Shown here: positions 58,571 to 64,000 of the stretch, piece after piece
Numbering within the stretch: position 1 is the stretch's first letter
Layout: every line of letters starts with the position of its first letter
Program-made: the position numbers and the translations under genes
NCBI GenBank assembly: GCA_008828725.1
Contig: MEHQ01001299.1
Span: forward strand, 1 to 64,000
Direction: 5' to 3'
Length of the DNA stretch: 64,000 nucleotides
Source of the DNA: Saccharina japonica
Lineage: Eukaryota > Sar > Phaeophyceae > Laminariales > Laminariaceae
The notes under the pieces: generated by a model
What the model was told of the DNA's origin: nothing
The model's database searches: none
The model's input: only the letters and a program-made list of their open reading frames with translations

Positions 58571-61009
58571 AGTATGGGTGCTTTTGAACTATTGAGGACG
58601 GGCCTATAACCGAGAAACTCTACGTCTAACACAGTACGTGTATTAAATAATTATTGCAGACTTAACCTAATTATGTATCCCATGATTCAAGCTTTCGTCT
58701 AAAAACAACGTACTGAAAAACGATGCTGGTCACTTCCTCAATTGAGACAGCTCCTTAGTCAAACCCAAATTGTCGCTAGCGTGCAAGGCCTGTTATCGTA
58801 GAAGGCACCTGTATCAGTCGGCATCCGGCGTGCTCTCTTAACTCATGGTAGTTTTTCGCTTTGTTTCGTTACGAAAGCAATGGTTGCGGCCTTCTTTACA
58901 CTGAGAGTATTCAATGTATTATGCTCCATAAAGAGTAGATGGCAATATTCCCGATCATGTTCGAGTGACTATGATATTTCTTTTCGTGCAACGTAGTCAT
59001 GTTGCAACCCATTTACATGGCGCTGCGACTGTCCCTCATTTCCTGATTGTCGTGACGCAAATTATGCAGCACGCAAAGAGGGTTGGGCAGGCAAAACGTT
59101 ATACGTCTATCAAACTACAGTAGTATCTACCGCAACGCGGAGTGTCGACACGACAACTGTTGAGTGATTTCTTCAAATAGCGCGTGGAAAGCTCGGCAGG
59201 AAGGCGGGCACGCCGTTTACAATCGATGGCAAAGAGGAGACGTGCTGCTTTCACTGTCATGTACTGGTACACACCTAATACCCCAAACGTATCGCCAAGT
59301 GTGTAGGTACCAGGGTGGCAGGCACCCGCTGTATCACATGGCAGAGGAACGGCTGACACGCAACTGCGTTGCAGTTATCGAGTTAATGGCGAAGTTGTGG
59401 AGCATGGGCGGAACTACTTTGACTAAACACGATTAAAGTTGAATGAAAGGCAGTTGAATTTCATACGTATTACACGTGAGTATGCCCCTGGGACGGTTGA
59501 ATGATGATATTTTGACTGCCGCCTGACATCGAAATCTCGGGACTCATAATATAATGTTGCGCATACGTGGTTTGCCGGAACACTGTAAAAATAAAGCGAA
59601 ACACACTCCCTTTGCACTACAACAGTCGCAGCGACGTTGCAGTCTCCGCAGCGACGTTGGCGTCGGCGGAACCGTGTGCACCTTAGTCGCGAAGTGAACA
59701 GCACGCAGATATCGTCGCTTTGACGTCCTCCCGACCGTCTATGTATTCAACAGCAGCTGTAAACTATGGCGATGCCTCAAACTACGCCACAATTACGCGT
59801 ACATAAATACGTGCTGAATTAATAAGACTATTGTGTACGTACAACAGAGGTATAGTACGAATGTACTTGTTTTGCATCAACCAGTCAACTACAGGGCAGC
59901 ACGAGAGCCATGCTTATCGAGACCAGCTTTGAATAGTTAATCCGCGTGAATATACTCGATTTCGATATAACTGCCAGCAAAGTGAAACCCGTTGGAATTT
60001 ATTGTTTTGACGTTCTAGGCACAGTGTTAGATTACACCTCCCGATATCCTCCGAAACCAGAAACATCGTTTTACGTATAAAGCATATACTTTACACAAAC
60101 CAGGTGCAACGGAAAGTGCCATGTTGTTTGTTTTGTTTTTGTGCTGTGAAAGTGTCACGGAAGGTGTTAAACAGCAGCCGTCAGCGCAAGGGCCTGTATT
60201 AGCGAGAAATATTTTATATGGGAATCGAATCAATAGTTATCTCGATTGAACGTTAACTAGAAAAACTCTACCATGTATGACCTTGGGTTCTAAATAAGAG
60301 GTTAGGATGTCCTGGGTTGGTAGGCGCAGCCCAAAAGCCACAAGCGGGCAGAAGCAACGGGCATGCATCGATCGAATCTCTGAGCGAGGAAATGATCTGG
60401 TCGGTGTTTATTTAAGCGGTTATGAGAGGCAAAGAGCGATGAAAAACTCTGGTTGCGGCGGCCTTGTAAACCTTCCAGGCGCCGCCCGTGGTTCACACTT
60501 TGACTGGCGTCAGCGGGCCTTCCTATGCAGCTTCTCCGGTGGCCCTGCCTTTATAAAATGATGGTTCTGGATTGTAAAATAGTCGACGACACGGCTCAAG
60601 TTTGGGTGGTTTGCTTCTGCTTAATGGAAGATACCACGTCTATTTGGAAATAAATCCAAATCGAAAACCACGGAGAGCAAAAACACTCCCGAAACACCTC
60701 TTCTCGCAGAACTCCGTGTTAGTCGATTTCAGTCGAGAAACCCTGTTTTGTTATTGACTATTCGAGCAATGAGGCGGTTTCCTATGCAGTTTGATTTCGA
60801 GCTTCAAATGTGAATGTTTCGATCTCAAAAACAAAAGCACCGTTCTATGCACTCCGATTGTGCAGCAGCGGACCGGAAGTTTTCGGATTAGATAATCCGA
60901 TGGCACAAGTCCTTAGATTTTGGCTCAAATACCGAAAACCTCGGTCGTCAGATTTCAAATCGAAAAAAGGCGTGGTCTCTAAACTCTAGATGTTATCCAC
61001 GCACCAAGC
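58571..61009. other. No recognised gene
   Basis: Short frames only (90 residues at 59164-59436, 84 residues at 60307-60561). Confidence 0.4.
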
Positions 61010-61400
61010 AAGCAGCAGCAGCAGGACGATCGATGAGCCTGGTAGTGACACGGCGACGTTGCTCCGCGCCCGACGCACGGCCGGAGATCGTTGCGCCTCT
61101 GAGTCGCCAAACGACAGCCGGCTGGCGCGGGCTCAGGCCTAGAAACGAAGGGAAGCGCACTCTGCGCGCGCATCCCCGTACTCGTAGACTCTACAGCAGC
61201 AGCAGCAGCAGTACAGCCAGTCAACGCTCGGATGCTTTGTTGTATTAAACACACAAAATACCAAGACAGGTCGCCTCGAGCACAATCGGCGCGTCACCGC
61301 CAGACCAGAGGCAGGCCGTCTGGCGTCGGACGCTTGGGTTCTACGCAGAGTACAGCCTACTCGGCGCGTCTCTTTGCGGCGCCAGACCACAAGAACAGCA
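61010..61400 (+). repeat. CAG-element, copy 4 (most complete + copy)
   Basis: Runs from a CAG run at 61012-61023 through GGCTCAGGCCTAGAAACGAAG, a second CAG run at 61195-61213, GCTCGGATGCTTTGTTGT, and the CCGCCAGACCAGAGGCA and GGACGCTTGGGTTCTACGC stretches seen at 16846-17040. Confidence 0.75.
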
Positions 61401-62459
61401 TTTGGCCTCGATGTTTGCTCAAATATATGCATGTACAACAAATCCGTGTTTTTTCGCATAAGAAGACTGTTTCAATTTTAAACATTGGTGGCTGAAAAAT
61501 AGATCGGACCATAATCTGAAGTTCAAAAATCGAACAGCATAGGAAACACGCTGAGATGCAAGTTATATCGAACGATTTGTTTCTTTTAAATTAGCATAAA
61601 ATAGTTTCGTTAAGGCGTATTCTTATATAACTTCTTGCTACGTTAAACAATGGGCCCGGTATGAAATATTCGTTGGTGACTTATTTATTCAAGTCGTTTA
61701 GGCAGGTGAACATTATGGTGTGGGCGCATGCGTTTAATGCTTTTGTGTGATATCGTACCCACTGATACTCGTACAGGAAAACATTTACATTCGAGTTACC
61801 CCCACTATAGCCCAGCACGTACCGCCACTGCGCTACCCCTTTACTTTAGACGCCAAGCGAGAAGCGAGGGCGACCAAGCTCAGCTAGTCGAGATAATCGT
61901 GTCGGCTCTGTAGCATGATCATGGTAAAACTAGGACTAATAGCAACGACAGCAGTACAAGTATATATTCTACGAGCTGTGGCAGACATATCACGTTTACA
62001 ACAAACCCCTGACGATCCATCACATTCACAGCATCGCCCCGCCCCGATGCCGTAGTGAGAGTTCCTGCCTAACATCTGAGCGAGTGGAAGCTTGTTCATG
62101 GTTGGGGTTCAGGCGGGGGTGGGCGTTTGCGCGATCGCTTCAGTTTGTATATGCGGCAGATGTACTGATGTGTCGTGTAGATGCTTAATACGAGTATTGC
62201 TGTAACATTTGAAAACGTATGCATATAAATACACCTATCCCAGTTCGTAAGACTCCTCGGACCATCATTTGGTCTGCGGATTTCCCCTGCCTCTGACTGC
62301 CTTTGCGAGCAGTTTCTTGCTGAGGAGTGGCCTCGGCTCGCCAGGAACGGCCGGCTTTGCGCATCTGCGCGCTCCGCGCCGTAGAGCCTGCTGAAATGCT
62401 TGACATTCAGGTCTAAAGCGAGGTTACAAATAATCATGCCCTGTGAGCGTTTAAAGGTA
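61401..62459. other. No recognised gene
   Basis: A - strand frame of 113 residues (62096-62437) is unassigned. Confidence 0.4.
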
Positions 62460-64000
62460 TATTCTACCGAAAGGACTAATGTATTCGAATGTTTGTTTCG
62501 CGAACGCGTTCTATGACCTCAGACCCATCAGGGGGGTAGGCTACCCGGTCGGCGTCATCAATGCGGAGGACTGCGTGGGAGGCTACGTGCCCGGGTCTGA
62601 GGGAAAGTAGGAACAACCCAATATAAAATGCTGCCGACGCTTCGTCGAGAACTGCCATCAAACAAAAATAAATCTAGCTGCCGGAGAAAGGGTACGAGTA
62701 CAAATGTACCTACTACGTACACGTGTGTATTGTATTCACAGCAGCACGTGTGGTACCTAAAGGTACATCTAATATGGAACTACGCATGTTATGTAAACGT
62801 TGCGGCGTAGCTACGCATGGTATGTACAGCAGCAGCTGTGGTCGCAACTTTCTACCGGGGCGACCCCCCCAGGGGGCCGATTTTCCGCGCCATCGTTTGA
62901 AAGAAAAGGTGTCGCGTTTTTTCTTTTTTGTACTCCCCCCCCACGCAAAACGTATCAAGCAAACCCTCTTTCCGCTCAACAATCTGAACCTAAACTTTTC
63001 TGCCGACCCCCCCCTCCCCTGTTGGCCCTTGCCGTCTCCCCGGTTCACTTGGCTGCTATTGTGGTCATCGTATAGACACCGCAAAGCGATAAAATTGCAC
63101 GAGGCTGTGCGTATAGGTCACCCGATGCCCCCCTTCATGAAGACTTCTTGTGAACCGCGCCAAGGTTATGACCGCACAACGCGTTCTGCACAACGCAGAA
63201 AAGGATAGGTGTACCAGCGCATGCCTCATTTAAATACCTCTACCCAAATAGTAAGTCAAACAAATGATGGTTGAGAAAAAACAAGTGAGGTATGTCCGAC
63301 GACCCCTTCCATGGCTTAAGAAACAACATAAACAATTCTGCCACACAAAGGTTTAGCTTACGACAATTTTTTATTAAGGAGCCCTGTCATTAAGAAACTG
63401 TCCTAGCCAAAACGTGCTACCAGGTGTCTCTACCGTAGCACACGTCTATGTACCCCGCGTCTTATATCGAGTTGGTATTGTTCTGCCGCAGAAATCTCCG
63501 CTGCATTTACCGAAGCAAGATAGATGACAACCCTCTGAGGAACCAACTGAACGAACTATTATAGTACGTTTCCACCCAAACATATCAAAACATGCACTCA
63601 GATTTTGCGTGGAAGGGGTCTCTCCGTACGGCACTGCTGGCCAAGCCACGAGAATTCTGCATGAGAGTTTCTACTCGCACGGTACGGAGGAGCCCAACTT
63701 CGAGTTGGCCGTGCTCGGGACAGTGGGTGGGCTGCTTGCCGGCGACCCCCCACCTACACAGTTTGGTACAACCTGTCACCTTGCAACTCGCTCCAAAGTT
63801 GATCACCTGACCGGCCGGAATACCGCCTCTATGGTCTGCGCATACAGAGCCGGCACCGGCAGAACGTACACCCCATAGGGAAAAGCGGGAGCATGCGTTA
63901 TGTGAACAACGTTTGGTACGGACGTCTACCATCCCATCGCCAGCATGTTGTTTGCAGAACGAGGCCTTCTTGATTCCGGCGATATTGAAGTTCGGTTGCT
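62460..64000. repeat. EsV module, copy D (carries locus 6)
   Basis: The first part (62460-62850) matches 27090-27440 and 31800-32110. From about 62980 the sequence matches 22840-23960. A flank-module end therefore joins directly to a gene-module start, as expected inside a head-to-tail array. Confidence 0.75.
63585..64000 (-). CDS. EsV-1-7 repeat protein, C-terminal part (locus 6, runs off the window)
   Basis: The minus-strand frame is open from the window edge to a stop at 63585, giving at least 137 residues. An internal Met at 63930-63932 is not the start: upstream codons continue the repeat in frame (FNIAG...CKQHAGDG). Visible are the end of one canonical repeat, a WG repeat (LWGVRS), a linker with AGQVINF, a last repeat with x15 spacing and GKQPTHC, and a tail starting GQLEVG and ending KSECMF. 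These features put it with gene 2 and locus 5. No stop or shift is seen in the visible part. Its 3' flank (62980-63584) matches the flanks of gene 2 and locus 5. The N-terminal repeats and true start lie beyond position 64000. Confidence 0.85.
   Translation of the reverse strand, partial: QPNFNIAGIKKASFCKQHAGDGMVDVRTKRCSHNACSRFSLWGVRSAGAGSVCADHRGGIPAGQVINFGASCKVTGCTKLCRWGVAGKQPTHCPEHGQLEVGLLRTVRVETLMQNSRGLASSAVRRDPFHAKSECMF

Noticed and set aside
63585..63932. Internal Met at 63932 as the start of locus 6
   Set aside because: The frame continues upstream in register with another cysteine repeat to the window edge.

Overview
The window is nuclear DNA of a eukaryote with very low gene density, and a brown alga (Phaeophyceae, Ectocarpus-like) or close stramenopile relative is the best guess. 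The only genes I can identify with confidence belong to one family: EsV-1-7 cysteine-rich proteins, built from a 38-residue unit C-x4-C-x16-C-x2-H-x12. This repeat is named after gene 7 of the brown-algal phaeovirus EsV-1. It is also the repeat of the Ectocarpus developmental protein IMMEDIATE UPRIGHT, and the family is strongly expanded in brown algae. Base composition, abundant CTG/GTA microsatellites, minisatellites and decayed dispersed repeats fit such a genome. The species assignment is inference.

Six EsV-1-7 loci are present. Two intact genes are on the + strand: gene 1 at 8451-9467 (8 repeats) and gene 3 at 44880-45653 (6 repeats). One intact gene is on the - strand: gene 2 at 23552-24682 (9 repeats). 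Locus 5 (55197-56099, -) is open but cut by in-frame stop codons. Locus 4 (49644-50932, -) is a heavily decayed relic. Locus 6 (63585 to beyond 64000, -) is truncated by the window edge. All share an unusual C-terminal module: a 'WG' repeat in place of the usual FNV type, a linker with [IV]xNF or IYF, a last repeat with 15 instead of 16 residues before the C-x2-H, then a tail that ends K-x-E-C-x-F in every complete copy. No introns are needed.

The rest is layered repeats. A multi-kilobase module carrying loci 2, 5 and 6 recurs at 22335-29580, 54165-58570 and 62460-64000, with a gene-less copy at 30229-34410. The + strand genes 1 and 3 share a separate duplicated 3' flank. A second duplicated, rearranged block occurs at 1140-4260 and 35520-38150. 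I also find two short TA-flanked inverted-repeat elements (19137-19219 and 33794-33914, the second with an empty site in a paralogous copy), a 615-bp inverted-repeat element (29611-30225), and a 4.7-kb interval bounded by 171-bp inverted repeats that are about 94% identical (10318-14998). In addition there are a GTRAGT-bearing minisatellite of about 22 copies (17085-18725), a tandem duplication of about 590 bp (19999-21168), and several smaller tandem arrays.

Region by region: 0-4.3 kb is repeat block A. 4.3-8.4 kb is featureless or decayed. 8.4-10.3 kb holds gene 1 and its flank. 10.3-15 kb is the inverted-repeat interval. 15-22 kb is satellites, small transposons and the tandem duplication. 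22-34.4 kb is the EsV module with gene 2 and its gene-less tandem copy. 35.5-38.2 kb is repeat block B. 38-44.8 kb is repeats and microsatellites. 44.9-46.1 kb holds gene 3 and its flank. 49.6-50.9 kb is relic locus 4. 53.7-58.6 kb is the module with locus 5. 61-61.4 kb is a CAG element. 62.5-64 kb is the module with locus 6. The picture is a birth-and-death gene cluster, not an operon. No tRNA, rRNA or CRISPR array was recognised, and no transposase or reverse transcriptase.
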